Shown: positions 5,728 to 14,267, numbered from the stretch's first letter. The stretch: 23,192 bases of DNA from JADGRQ01 sp041476585 (GCA_041476585.1 JBGOTT010000025.1:1-23192), one strand, 5' to 3'. The notes: generated by a model from the sequence alone, not told the origin. Translations and numbers: made by a program.

Positions 5728-7778
5728 GCGGCGAGCCTGGCGATGTCGGCAACGCGGTTCATCGCTTCGCGCAGATCCGTCAGCAGGGCGAGACGATTCC
5801 TGCGCAACGCATCGTGCTCGGCCATGACCTTGACCGAGTCGAAGAACGCGTCGACCGGGGTCTTCAATATTGCGAAGTTCTTCAGGTAGCCGGCGTAGTC
5901 GCCGCGCTCGAACGACGCATTCGCGCTGGCCGAAGCAGTGCGAAGCGCTTCGAAAAGCGCGCGTTCCGCCGGTTCCTCGAACAGCTTCGGATCGGCGTTG
6001 CGAAACGATTCGCCTTTCGCAGCAGCTTGCTTCAATATGTTCGCGACCCGCTTGTTCGCCGCTGCCAGGCTTTCGGCTTCGGGCAGCGCTTGAAAAGCGT
6101 GCACCGCCTCGAGTTGGCGCGGCACGATATCAAGGCGCACCGGGTTCAGGCAGAGTACGGCATCGATTTCCAGGGTCGAGTAACCCTGCTCCTTGAGATA
6201 GCCGGCAAAGCGGTCGAAAATGAACATCTCGAGATCGGTTCGTGCATCGCCGACACGCTGGTTGAAACCCGCAAACGCATCATTCACGATCTCGTTCAGT
6301 GCAAGCGGCAAACCGCGTTCCACGATGATCCGTACGACGCCCAGCGCGGCGCGTCGCAGTCCGTACGGATCCTTGTCGCCGGTCGGTTGCTGGCCGATCC
6401 CGAAGAAACCCGCAAGCGTGTCGAGCTTGTCCGCGAGCGCCACTGCAAGCGCGACGGGACCCTCGGGCAGCGCATCGCCTGCGTATCGCGGCCGGTAGTG
6501 CTGCTCGATCGCGTCGGCGACTTCCGCGCGCTCGCCATCGTGCAGCGCGTAATGCCGTCCCATGGTGCCCTGGAGTTCCGGGAACTCGCCCACCATGCCG
6601 GAGAGCAGGTCGGCCTTGGCGAGCCACGCGGCACGCTCCGCGAGCAGCGGGTCGGCGCCAAGCGCGCGGGCAATCCTGCCCGCAAGCAGTTGCACGCGCT
6701 CGACGCGCTCGAGCTGGCTGCCGAGTTTCGCGTGGTAGACGACTGCTGCAAGCTGCGGCACGCGCGCCTCGAGCCGCGACTTGCGGTCCTGGTTGAAGAA
6801 GAAGCGCGCGTCCTCGAGTCGCGCTCGGACTACGCGCTGGTTGCCCTCGACGATATGGCGCGGATCGTCGAGCCTCATGTTGGAGACGATCAGGAACTTG
6901 GGCAGCAAGCTGCCGTCCGCGCCAAACAGCGGGAAATACTTCTGGTTCTTGCGCATCGTGAGGATCAGGCACTGCTGCGGCACTTCGAGGAACGCGGGGT
7001 CGAAAGCGCCGACGTAAACCGTCGGATGCTCGACCAGCGCGGCAACTTCCTCGAGCAAATCGACGCAATCCCCGAGGCTCGCGCCGTGGCGTTCTGCCGT
7101 GCCGCGCAGTTGCTGCCCGATCTCGGCGCGCCGCGCCGCAAATCCGGCAATCACCATCCCGTCTTCGCGCAGCCGCGATTCGTAATCGTCCGCGCTCTCC
7201 AAGACGATCTCGCCCCTGCCCATGAAGCGGTGGCCGCGCGTGCGGTTGCCGGACTCAAGGCCGAGCAACTTGCCCGGCACGACGCGCGAGCCGTGAAGCA
7301 TCACCAGGGCGTGCACCGGGCGCACGAACTCGGCGTCGGCCGAGCCCCAGCGCATCGATTTCGGGATCGGCAGTTTCTTCAATGCTTCCCCGACCTTGCC
7401 GGCCAGCACGGCTTCGAGCGCGGCCCCGGGAGCGGTGACGCGCGCCACGAAGAGCTCGCCTTTCGGCGAGTCGGCCCGCTCCAGTTGATCGACGGCAATG
7501 CCGTTCCTCCTGGCGAAACCGGCGACTGCCGCAGCGCTCGCCGTGACCGATGGGCCCTGCACTTCGCGCGCGTGATCGGGCGAACGCTCGAGCACTTGCG
7601 AAACGCTCACCGCCAGCCTTCGCGGTGTGGCAAATGCGCTGAAGGCGCTGCCATCGGACAGAAAACCGGACTTGTTCAGGTCGACGAACAATGTGGTCGC
7701 GAAGAAATCGCTCAATGTCCGCAGCGATTTTGGCGGCAGTTCCTCAGTCACAAGCTCGACGAGCAGCGTGGCCTGCAT
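5724..7778 (-). CDS. glyS: Glycyl-tRNA synthetase beta subunit
   Basis: Beta chain of the bacterial alpha2beta2 glycyl-tRNA synthetase, which supplies tRNA recognition while GlyQ carries the catalytic site. The product is 684 residues, the usual length. It starts MQATLLVELVTEELPPKSL, the standard GlyS N-terminus. Later typical blocks are the GSRVVPGKLLG and TRGHRFMG regions, RKNQKYFPLF, GEFPELQGTMGRHYA, and the anticodon-binding-like C-terminal region (VRLDIVPRQLEAVHAF, then ANKRVANILKQ). The ATG at 7776-7778 lies one base after the glyQ stop (TGAAATG), so the two are coupled and equimolar synthesis is likely. A much longer same-frame extension back into glyQ exists but is only open frame. 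The stop overlaps gmhB. Confidence 0.97.
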   Translation of the reverse strand: MQATLLVELVTEELPPKSLRTLSDFFATTLFVDLNKSGFLSDGSAFSAFATPRRLAVSVSQVLERSPDHAREVQGPSVTASAAAVAGFARRNGIAVDQLERADSPKGELFVARVTAPGAALEAVLAGKVGEALKKLPIPKSMRWGSADAEFVRPVHALVMLHGSRVVPGKLLGLESGNRTRGHRFMGRGEIVLESADDYESRLREDGMVIAGFAARRAEIGQQLRGTAERHGASLGDCVDLLEEVAALVEHPTVYVGAFDPAFLEVPQQCLILTMRKNQKYFPLFGADGSLLPKFLIVSNMRLDDPRHIVEGNQRVVRARLEDARFFFNQDRKSRLEARVPQLAAVVYHAKLGSQLERVERVQLLAGRIARALGADPLLAERAAWLAKADLLSGMVGEFPELQGTMGRHYALHDGERAEVADAIEQHYRPRYAGDALPEGPVALAVALADKLDTLAGFFGIGQQPTGDKDPYGLRRAALGVVRIIVERGLPLALNEIVNDAFAGFNQRVGDARTDLEMFIFDRFAGYLKEQGYSTLEIDAVLCLNPVRLDIVPRQLEAVHAFQALPEAESLAAANKRVANILKQAAAKGESFRNADPKLFEEPAERALFEALRTASASANASFERGDYAGYLKNFAILKTPVDAFFDSVKVMAEHDALRRNRLALLTDLREAMNRVADIARLAA

Positions 7779-7779
7779 T

Positions 7780-8667
7780 TCATGCCGCCTTCGCAGGCTG
7801 CGCCGCCATCGGAAACCCGAGCTTCTCGCGCGAATCGTAATAGGCCTGCGCAACCATCCGCGCAAGCGCCCGGACCCGGCCGATGTACGCAGCGCGTTCG
7901 GTGACCGAGATCGCGCCGCGCGCATCCAGCAGGTTGAATGCGTGCGAGCATTTCAGCACCATCTCGTAGGCCGGCAGAACGCATTGCGCCTCGATGAGGC
8001 GCTTCGCCTCGCCCTCGAACTCGCCGAAATGCCGGAACAGCATCTCGGGATTGGACAGCTCGAAGTTGTAGCGCGACTGCTCGACCTCGTTCTGGTGGTA
8101 GACATCGCGATAAGTCACCCCGGGCGTCCACACCAGGTCGAAGATGCAGTCCTTGCCCTGCAGGTACATCGCCAGGCGCTCCAGCCCGTAGGTGATCTCG
8201 CCCAGCACCGGCTTGCACGCGAGGCTGCCGACTTCCTGGAAATAGGTGAACTGCGTCACCTCCATGCCGTCCAGCCACACTTCCCACCCGAGCCCCCAGG
8301 CGCCCAGCGTCGGCGATTCCCAGTCATCCTCGACGAAGCGGATGTCGTGCTCGCGTGCATCGATGCCGATCGCAGCCAGGCTGTCAAGGTAGCGCTGCTG
8401 GATGTCGAGCGGCGAGGGCTTCATCACCACCTGGTACTGGTAATAGTGCTGCAGCCGGTTCGGGTTCTCGCCGTAGCGCCCGTCCTTCGGGCGGCGCGAT
8501 GGCTGCACGTAGGCCGCGTTCCACGGCTCCGGGCCGATCGCACGCAGGAAGGTCGCGGTATGAAACGTCCCCGCGCCGACTTCCATGTCGTAGGGCTGCA
8601 GCAGCACGCAACCCTGGCTGTCCCAGAATTCGTTCAGCCGCAGGATCAGTTGTTGAAAGGTGAGCAT
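7780..8667 (-). CDS. glyQ: Glycyl-tRNA synthetase alpha subunit
   Basis: Catalytic alpha subunit of tetrameric glycyl-tRNA synthetase, a class II aminoacyl-tRNA synthetase that charges tRNA-Gly in the cytosol. It has 295 residues, standard for the family. Characteristic segments are LTFQQLILRLNEFWDSQGC at the N-terminus, EVGAGTFHTATFLRAIGPEP, the AYVQPSRRPKDGRYGENPNR block with motif 2 arginines, then QHYYQYQVVMKPSP, and GWEVWLDGMEVTQFTYFQ. The C-terminus ends in a short Ala-rich tail. A gap of 40 bases separates it from lnt upstream. A TAGACT at 8710-8705, overlapping the lnt stop codon, could be a weak internal -10 element, but no clear -35 or T-box/riboswitch-like leader is seen. Confidence 0.97.
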   Translation of the reverse strand: MLTFQQLILRLNEFWDSQGCVLLQPYDMEVGAGTFHTATFLRAIGPEPWNAAYVQPSRRPKDGRYGENPNRLQHYYQYQVVMKPSPLDIQQRYLDSLAAIGIDAREHDIRFVEDDWESPTLGAWGLGWEVWLDGMEVTQFTYFQEVGSLACKPVLGEITYGLERLAMYLQGKDCIFDLVWTPGVTYRDVYHQNEVEQSRYNFELSNPEMLFRHFGEFEGEAKRLIEAQCVLPAYEMVLKCSHAFNLLDARGAISVTERAAYIGRVRALARMVAQAYYDSREKLGFPMAAQPAKAA

Positions 8668-8707
8668 GTCCGGTCTATTCGCACGAGTTTCCCGCGACTA
8701 CGCGAGT

Positions 8708-10201
8708 CTAGCGTTTCGGGCCTGTGCGGAGAAGCGCGGCCGCCGCCAGCATCAGCAGCGCCAGCGCGAGCACGGCGGCATTGCCCGCGCGCACGTACGG
8801 CGTCGCGCCGCTGCGACCGGTGACGTAGGAATCCAGGCGTCGTTCGACGAACGGCGGCACGCCCGCGTGCGTGCCGTCCGGCGCGATCACCGCGGTGTGC
8901 CCGGTATTGGTCGCAGTGAGCATCGTGCGCCGCGTCTCGATCGCGCGCATCTGCCCGATCTGCAGGTGCTGCGCCGGCGCGAGCGAATCGCCAAACCAGG
9001 CCACGTTCGACAGGTTTGCGAGCAACGTCGCCTCGGGCAACTGTCTGAGCACTTCCTCGCCAAACGAATTTTCGTAGCAGACGCTGACCGCGATCTTCTG
9101 GCCGGCGATCCCGAGCGGCCGTTGCCAGGGCGAACCGGAGGCGAAGTCCGAAAGCGGTATGCGCAGCACCGACAGCACCCAGCCGAACCCCGGCGGCACG
9201 AATTCCCCGAAGGGCACCAGATGCACCTTGTCATAGCGTTGGCGCGGCGAAACCCCGAGGCTGATGGCGCTGTTGAAGTAACGCTCGGGCGCGTCGCGCA
9301 GCGGGACGCCGAGCAGCAGGTCGCCGCCGTTGCGCACGGCGACGGCTTCCAGCCGGGTGAGATAGCCGGGCTCGATCCGGTCGAGAAAGCGCGGCAGCGC
9401 GGTTTCCGGCATGACGATCAGTTGCGCGCGGCTGTCTTCTGCGAGCCGCTCGTAGGTTGCCAGGATGCGCGCGTAGTGCGCCTCGTCGAACTTCATCTGT
9501 TGCGGGATCGCACCTTGCAGCAGCGCAATGCGCAGCGGTTCGCCGCTCGGCCGGGTCCACTCGATCCGGTCGAGCGCGGCACCGAGTGCAAACGCGGCCG
9601 CGGCCAGCGCCCAGCCGAGCCCGCGCCGCGGCTGCCGACAGGCGAGCCAGACGAATCCTGCGACGAGCCAGGCCGCCAGCGTAACGGCGAACACGCCGCC
9701 CACGGGAGCGAATCCGGCGAGCGGCGTCGGCACCAGCGCGTACCCCGTCGCGAGCCAGGGGAACCCGGTGAGCACCCAGCCGCGCAGCCATTCGGAAAGC
9801 GTCCACAGCGCCGGGATCGCGATGCAGACGCGCCGCGCGTCGTCCTCGAACAACCGCGCCTGCAGGTAGCCGACCGCGGCGGGATAAAGCGAGAGCACGG
9901 CGCAGAACCCGAGCGTTGCAAGCGCGGCGATCGGGGCGGGCATGCCGCCGAACTGGTTGAGGCTCACATACACCCACGACACGCCGACGCCGAACAGCCC
10001 CAGTCCGAACGCGAAACCGGTGAGCGCAGCCGAGCGGGCATCCGGTGCGGCAAGCCAGAGGTGCACAAGCGCGGCCGGGGCGAGAAGCGCGAGCGGCCAG
10101 AGGCCGAGCGGCGCGAAGCCGGCCACCATTGCCGCGCCGGCCGCAAACGCAAGCGCGAGCGTAATCCGCCGCCGCCCGCGCAACCAGGCGCGCGAGAGCA
10201 T
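8708..10201 (-). CDS. lnt: Apolipoprotein N-acyltransferase
   Basis: Lnt adds the third acyl chain to the N-terminal Cys of lipoproteins in the inner membrane, the last step before Lol sorting. The 497-residue protein has about six hydrophobic segments in its first 210 residues and then a periplasmic nitrilase-like domain. The catalytic triad is visible: E266 in IVMPETALP, K325 in YDKVHLVPFGEF, C375 in VSVCYENSFGE. A final hydrophobic helix ends the protein. ATG at 10199-10201 is preferred over a TTG two codons earlier, because it sits two bases after the corC stop with a GAAGG-like ribosome site inside the corC tail. The corC-lnt pair is conserved. Two lipoproteins it could serve are in this window (MltA and the BamE-like protein). 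Confidence 0.96.
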   Translation of the reverse strand: MLSRAWLRGRRRITLALAFAAGAAMVAGFAPLGLWPLALLAPAALVHLWLAAPDARSAALTGFAFGLGLFGVGVSWVYVSLNQFGGMPAPIAALATLGFCAVLSLYPAAVGYLQARLFEDDARRVCIAIPALWTLSEWLRGWVLTGFPWLATGYALVPTPLAGFAPVGGVFAVTLAAWLVAGFVWLACRQPRRGLGWALAAAAFALGAALDRIEWTRPSGEPLRIALLQGAIPQQMKFDEAHYARILATYERLAEDSRAQLIVMPETALPRFLDRIEPGYLTRLEAVAVRNGGDLLLGVPLRDAPERYFNSAISLGVSPRQRYDKVHLVPFGEFVPPGFGWVLSVLRIPLSDFASGSPWQRPLGIAGQKIAVSVCYENSFGEEVLRQLPEATLLANLSNVAWFGDSLAPAQHLQIGQMRAIETRRTMLTATNTGHTAVIAPDGTHAGVPPFVERRLDSYVTGRSGATPYVRAGNAAVLALALLMLAAAALLRTGPKR

Positions 10202-10203
10202 CC

Positions 10204-11028
10204 TCAAGCCTTCGGGTTTTCAACGATCAGCGTATAGACGCGCCGGCCGTCGGCCCGCAGCACGTGGAACTTCAGGCCGTCGATGACGATGTTCTCGCCG
10301 CGCTTGGGCAGGCGGCCGAGGCGCGCGATGATGAGCCCCGCGACGGTGTCGTGCTCCTCGTCGGAAAACCGGGTGTTGAAGGCGGCGTTGAAATCGGCGA
10401 TCTGCGTGAGCGCCTTGACCCGGTAGCGCCCGCTCGACTCGGCGAGGATGTTGTCGCTCGCCTCGTCGAAGTCGTATTCGTCCTCGATCTCGCCGACGAT
10501 CTGCTCGAGCACGTCCTCGATCGTCACCAGTCCCGCCACGCCGCCGTATTCGTCCGCCACGATCGCCATGTGGTTGCGGCTGGCGCGGAATTCGCGCAGC
10601 AGCACGTTGAGGCGCTTGGACTCCGGCACGAAGATCGCCGGCCGCAGCATCTCGCGTACGTTGAATTCCTCCTCGCCGGCGTAGTAGCGCAGCAGATCCT
10701 TGGCGAGCAGCACGCCGACCACGTCGTCGCGGTTGCCGTCGAACACCGGGAAGCGCGAGTGCGCGGTGGCGATCACCGAAGGGATGAACTGTGCGGGCGT
10801 TTCCCTGATGTCGATCGCGTCCATCTGCGCGCGCGGAACCATGATGTCGCGCACCTGCAGGTCGGACACGCCGACCGCGCCTTCGACGATCGACAGCACG
10901 TCGGCGTCGATGAGATTGCGCGCGTAGGCCGAGCGCAGCAGTGCGATGAGCTGTTCGCGGTCAGTCGGTTCGCGCAGCAGCAGTGACGACAGCCGCGCAA
11001 GCAGCGAAGGAGGGGACGGTTCGCTCAT
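10204..11028 (-). CDS. corC: CorC/HlyC-type CBS-domain transporter-associated protein
   Basis: Soluble CorC-type protein (YbeX in E. coli), linked to Mg/Co efflux and to ribosome/RNA metabolism through its neighbours. It has 274 residues. An N-terminal Leu/Arg-rich helix (LLARLSSLLLREPTDREQL) leads into the DIMVPRAQMDAID motif that opens the first CBS domain. The second CBS domain (AIVADEYGGVAGLVTIEDVLEQIVGEIEDEYD) follows, then the CorC_HlyC C-terminal domain (YRVKALTQIADFN to the end). It lacks the DUF21 membrane domain of full exporters. The start is ambiguous: ATG 11028 gives MSEPSPPSLL, like homologues; ATG 11037 lies one base after the ybeY stop (TAGAATG). The order phoH-ybeY-corC-lnt is strongly conserved. 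Confidence 0.94.
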   Translation of the reverse strand: MSEPSPPSLLARLSSLLLREPTDREQLIALLRSAYARNLIDADVLSIVEGAVGVSDLQVRDIMVPRAQMDAIDIRETPAQFIPSVIATAHSRFPVFDGNRDDVVGVLLAKDLLRYYAGEEEFNVREMLRPAIFVPESKRLNVLLREFRASRNHMAIVADEYGGVAGLVTIEDVLEQIVGEIEDEYDFDEASDNILAESSGRYRVKALTQIADFNAAFNTRFSDEEHDTVAGLIIARLGRLPKRGENIVIDGLKFHVLRADGRRVYTLIVENPKA

Positions 11029-11038
11029 GCGGAACATT

Positions 11039-11467
11039 CTACCCGCGGCCGGCGGTCCGATACGGGTTGGCGATTCCAAACGCGCGCAGGATGCGGATTT
11101 CGGCGCGCTCCATGCGCGCGACGTCGCGTGCGTGCGCGTGCCGATAACCGCGCAGATGCAGCACGCCGTGCACTGTGAGATGGGCGAAATGCGCATCGAG
11201 CGACTTGCCCTGCTCGCGCGCTTCGCGCGCGACGACGTGCGGGCACAGCACCACGTCGCCAGCCAGCGGCGAAACGCCGTAACCGAAACTGAGCACGTTG
11301 GGTGCGTGATCCGCGCCGCGGTAAGCCGAATTCAGCGCGCGCGCTTCGGTGGCCGACACCAGGCGGATGACGAGTGTGGCGGGCCCGCCTGCCGCGCTGC
11401 GCGCCCAGGCGCGAAATCGCGCCGCGGAAGGCAGGCCGCGGCGCGCGCAGGCAAACTGCACCGCCAC
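11039..11467 (-). CDS. ybeY: Endoribonuclease YbeY
   Basis: YbeY is a zinc-dependent single-strand RNase involved in 16S rRNA 3'-end maturation and ribosome quality control. With GTG at 11465-11467 the product is 142 residues, close to the family norm of about 150; a second GTG two codons on (11461) would serve equally. NVLSFGYG and LAGDVVLCPHVVAREA are recognisable. The zinc site HGVLHLRGYRH keeps all three His in HxxxHxxxxxH spacing, but the near-invariant Asp of the usual GYDH is Arg here, and the usual Glu shortly after it is Asp (HARDVARME). The start lies 10 bases after the phoH stop, and the stop abuts corC. Ribosome sites at this junction are weak, which suggests coupling. Confidence 0.93.
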   Translation of the reverse strand: MAVQFACARRGLPSAARFRAWARSAAGGPATLVIRLVSATEARALNSAYRGADHAPNVLSFGYGVSPLAGDVVLCPHVVAREAREQGKSLDAHFAHLTVHGVLHLRGYRHAHARDVARMERAEIRILRAFGIANPYRTAGRG

Positions 11468-11477
11468 CGCGGCGCTG

Positions 11478-12464
11478 CTATTCGCCGGTTTCGCCGTTCG
11501 CGCGCTGCTTGTGGCGCTCGTAGGCATTGACGATGCGCGCCACCAGCGGATGGCGCACCACGTCCGCGGCATGGAATTCCGCAAACGCGATGCCGCGAAC
11601 GCTGCGCAGGATCGCGCGCGCCTCGATCAGCCCGCTCTTCTGCCCGCGCGCGAGGTCGATCTGCGTCACGTCGCCGGTGACCACCGCCTTGGCGCCGAAG
11701 CCGATGCGGGTGAGGAACATCATCATCTGCTCGGGGGTCGTGTTCTGCGCCTCGTCGAGAATGACGAACGCATGGTTCAGCGTGCGCCCGCGCATGTAGG
11801 CGAGCGGCGCGAGCTCGATGGTGCCGCGCTCGAGCAGCTTGCCGACCTTGTCGAAGCCCATCAGGTCATACAGCGCGTCGTACAGCGGGCGCAGGTAAGG
11901 ATCCACCTTCTGCGCCAGATCACCCGGCAGGAAGCCGAGGCGCTCGCCGGCTTCCACCGCGGGGCGCACCAGCACGATGCGCTTGACCTTGTCGCGCTCG
12001 AGCGCATCGACCGCGCAGGCGACCGCGAGATAGGTCTTTCCGGTACCGGCCGGGCCGATGGCGAAGGTGATGTCATGCGCGAGGATGCTGGAGATGTATT
12101 TCACCTGCCGCGCGGTGCGGCCGTGCAGATCGGGTCGGCGAGTCAGCAGCTGCGGAGAACCGCTTTCCTCGCGGCCACGGGCGAGCTTCGGTTCCGCGCC
12201 ATGCAGCAGTTCGGCAAGCCCGAGCTGCAGGTCATCCACCGACAACTCCGCGTCCGCCCTCGCGTAGAAATGCTCCAGCGCGTGCGCCGCGCGCTTCGCC
12301 TGCGCGGGCTCGCCCTGCACCGCGAAGCGCGCGCCGCGCCGTGCGATCGATACGTCCAGCGCCGACTCGATCTGGCGCAGGTTGGCGTCGAGCGCTCCGC
12401 ACAGCCGGGCCAGGCGCTGGTTGTCGACCGGCTCGAGGCGGACTTCGACGGGCTTCGCGCGCAA
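11478..12464 (-). CDS. ybeZ: PhoH-like ATPase YbeZ
   Basis: PhoH-family cytoplasmic NTPase, partner of YbeY in RNA metabolism. The 328-residue product has a small N-terminal KH-like region (residues 1-100) followed by the PhoH P-loop domain. Walker A is GPAGTGKT (137-144). Walker B is VILDEAQN (234-241), followed by TTPEQMMMFLTRIG. GDVTQIDLARGQKSGL is the conserved sensor region, and VVRHPLVARIVNAYE ends the core. The start is TTG at 12462-12464, five bases after the miaB stop. No in-frame ATG or GTG gives a better fit, and the resulting N-terminus (residues 10-30, LEPVDNQRLARLCG) lines up with homologues. Overlap-type spacing to ybeY follows. Confidence 0.95.
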   Translation of the reverse strand: MRAKPVEVRLEPVDNQRLARLCGALDANLRQIESALDVSIARRGARFAVQGEPAQAKRAAHALEHFYARADAELSVDDLQLGLAELLHGAEPKLARGREESGSPQLLTRRPDLHGRTARQVKYISSILAHDITFAIGPAGTGKTYLAVACAVDALERDKVKRIVLVRPAVEAGERLGFLPGDLAQKVDPYLRPLYDALYDLMGFDKVGKLLERGTIELAPLAYMRGRTLNHAFVILDEAQNTTPEQMMMFLTRIGFGAKAVVTGDVTQIDLARGQKSGLIEARAILRSVRGIAFAEFHAADVVRHPLVARIVNAYERHKQRANGETGE

Positions 12465-12469
12465 GGCTG

Positions 12470-13804
12470 TCAGGCAGGGACGGTCTGATGCACGAGCAGT
12501 TCACCGCGCAGGGAATGCGATCGCGCCTCGGTGATGCGCACATCGGCGAAGCGGCCCGCGAGATTCGCGTCGCCGCGGAAATTGACCACGCGGTTGTTCT
12601 CGGTCCGGCCGGCAAGCTCGGCGCCGTCTCGCGCAGAGCGGCCCTCGACAAGCACGCGCTGCACGCTCCCGATCATGCGCTCGCTGATGGCGCGCGCGCC
12701 GGCCTCGAGCGCAGCCTGCAGCCGCTGCAGGCGCTCGAGCTTCACCTCCTGCGGGGTGTCGTCGGTGAGCTCGGCCGCCGGCGTGCCGGGGCGCGGGCTG
12801 TAGAGGAAACTGAACGAAGCGTCGAATCCGCACTCGCGCGCGAGCGTCAGCGTGGCGTCGAAATCGGCGGCAGTCTCGCCGGGAAAGCCGACGATGAAGT
12901 CCGACGAAACGCTGATTTCGGGCCGGACTCTGCGCAGGCGGCGCAGGATCGAGCGGTATTCGAGCGCGCTGTAGCCGCGCTTCATCGCCGCGAGCACGCG
13001 GTCGGAGCCCGACTGCACCGGCAGGTGCACGTGGCCGACCAGCTTGGCGGTCTGGGCGTAGGCATCGATCAAGCGCTGCGTGAACTCGCGCGGATGCGAC
13101 GTGGTGTAGCGGATGCGCTCGATTGCGTCGATCTCCGCGACGTGCAGCAGCAGCTCGGCGAAGTCCATTGCGTCGCCCGTGCCGCGCCAGGCGTTGACGT
13201 TCTGGCCGAGCAGCGTCACCTCTTTCACCCCCTGTGCGGCGCGTTGTGCGATCTCGGCGATCACGTCGTCGAACGGGCGCGACACTTCGGCGCCGCGCGT
13301 GTAGGGAACCACGCAGAAGCTGCAGTACTTGCTGCAGCCTTCCATGATCGAAACGAAGGCGCTTGCGCCCGTGACTCGCGCCGGCGGCAGATGGTCGAAT
13401 TTCTCGATCGCCGGGAAGCTCACATCGACCTGCGGCGCGCCGGTTGCCCGGCGCCGCGCAAGCAGCTCGGGCAGGCGGTGCAGGGTTTGCGGCCCGAACA
13501 CCACATCGACGTAAGGCGCGCGCTTGACGATGGCCGCGCCCTCCTGGCTCGCCACGCAGCCGCCGACTGCGATCATCAGGTTCGGATTGGCGCGCTTCAG
13601 GTGCCTGACCCGCCCGAGGTCGGCGAACACCTTCTCCTGCGCCTTTTCGCGCACCGAGCAGGTATTGAACACGATCACGTCAGCCTCCCCAGGCTCGGCG
13701 GCGGGGACCAGCCCGTCGGCCTCGCGCAGCACGTCGGCCATCCTGTCCGAGTCGTACTCGTTCATCTGGCAGCCGAAGGTCTTGATGTACAGCTTGCCTG
13801 CCAA
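12470..13804 (-). CDS. miaB: tRNA-2-methylthio-N6-dimethylallyladenosine synthase MiaB
   Basis: Radical-SAM methylthiotransferase that converts i6A37 to ms2i6A37 in tRNAs reading U-starting codons. It has 444 residues. The N-terminal UPF0004 domain supplies three cluster Cys (C12 in FGCQMN, C49 in NTCSVR, C83 in GGCVAS). The radical-SAM CxxxCxxC is CSKYCSFC (C157, C161, C164), followed by VVPYTRG. The C-terminal TRAM domain spans about 375-440. The start codon is TTG at 13802-13804, giving AGKLYIKTFGCQMN, exactly the expected N-terminus. The codon follows the stop of the small secreted protein by 11 bases. It heads the miaB-phoH-ybeY-corC-lnt set found across proteobacteria. Confidence 0.97.
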   Translation of the reverse strand: MAGKLYIKTFGCQMNEYDSDRMADVLREADGLVPAAEPGEADVIVFNTCSVREKAQEKVFADLGRVRHLKRANPNLMIAVGGCVASQEGAAIVKRAPYVDVVFGPQTLHRLPELLARRRATGAPQVDVSFPAIEKFDHLPPARVTGASAFVSIMEGCSKYCSFCVVPYTRGAEVSRPFDDVIAEIAQRAAQGVKEVTLLGQNVNAWRGTGDAMDFAELLLHVAEIDAIERIRYTTSHPREFTQRLIDAYAQTAKLVGHVHLPVQSGSDRVLAAMKRGYSALEYRSILRRLRRVRPEISVSSDFIVGFPGETAADFDATLTLARECGFDASFSFLYSPRPGTPAAELTDDTPQEVKLERLQRLQAALEAGARAISERMIGSVQRVLVEGRSARDGAELAGRTENNRVVNFRGDANLAGRFADVRITEARSHSLRGELLVHQTVPA

Positions 13805-13815
13805 ACGCTTCGCGC

Positions 13816-14130
13816 CTAATTCCAGTTGCGGCGGGCCTGCGCCGCCTCGGCGGGCGACAGGAGCCAGATGCGCCTGACCTCGCCCTGCGCGTCGAGCAGG
13901 TACCTCGCGAGTGCGCGCTCGGGTATCGCGGTCGGCACGATCTTGCGGTTCTCGGCGTTGTAGATCAGCGCACCCGGCGCAAGGCGCGCTCTCGCGCCGT
14001 CGAGCTCCACCAGCATGTCCTGCACGTGGCGGATCTCTGCGCGCTTCGCATCGCCCGGGATCGAGCGCATCTGCGCCGCCGCGCTCGCGCAGACGAGGAG
14101 CAGGGCGGCGAGGGCGAGCGCACGGATCAT
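13816..14130 (-). CDS. Small secreted conserved-type protein upstream of miaB
   Basis: A 104-residue protein with a clear Sec signal peptide: MIRALALAALLLVCASAAA, with likely cleavage before QMR. The mature part of about 84 residues has MRSIPGDAKRAEIRHVQDMLVELDG near its start, a APGALIYNAENRKIVP segment, a LARYLLDAQGEVRRIWLL segment, and an EAAQARRN tail. This suggests a small beta-rich periplasmic domain that binds or scaffolds something. I do not recognise a named family, though similar short secreted proteins occur ahead of miaB in other betaproteobacteria. Its single visible Cys is in the signal peptide and is not a lipobox. It is the first gene of the long minus-strand run; a TTGACA at about 14154-14149 lies too close to the start to be its -35. 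Function unknown. Confidence 0.8.
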   Translation of the reverse strand: MIRALALAALLLVCASAAAQMRSIPGDAKRAEIRHVQDMLVELDGARARLAPGALIYNAENRKIVPTAIPERALARYLLDAQGEVRRIWLLSPAEAAQARRNWN

Positions 14131-14229
14131 CTGGGGGGATAGCGTGTCAATTGGAGGCGAATCTTAGCATTCGGGTCGACGTTCGGGCAGAGGGATGAAC
14201 TCCGTTTCTCCCGGAACCGCCCCTCTTTC

Positions 14230-14244
14230 CAAGCCGCCGGCTTG
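14230..14244 (-). terminator. Possible hairpin downstream of the tRNA
   Basis: CAAGCC (14230-14235) and GGCTTG (14239-14244) pair around a 3-base loop, 23 bases beyond the tRNA 3' end on the minus strand. There is no T-run after it in that direction, so it may serve as a processing stem, or as a Rho-assisted or weak end, rather than a classic terminator. Confidence 0.3.
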
Positions 14245-14267
14245 CGATCGAGAGGCTCGGAGGAATT

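Noticed and set aside
5814..7904. A very long plus-strand open frame opposite glyS and glyQ
   Set aside because: It is antisense to two well-recognised genes, and its residues show no known family. High-GC codon bias produces such long antisense frames routinely. The same applies to frames at 8660-10237, 12341-13819 and 18146-20449 (minus).
8668..8707. Possible riboswitch or T-box ahead of glyQ
   Set aside because: Only 40 bases separate lnt and glyQ, too short for a glycine riboswitch or T-box; none of the conserved elements is seen.
14149..14154. TTGACA on the minus strand before the small secreted gene, as a -35 box
   Set aside because: A matching -10 would fall inside the coding sequence (beyond 14130), so it cannot drive the gene in the usual way.
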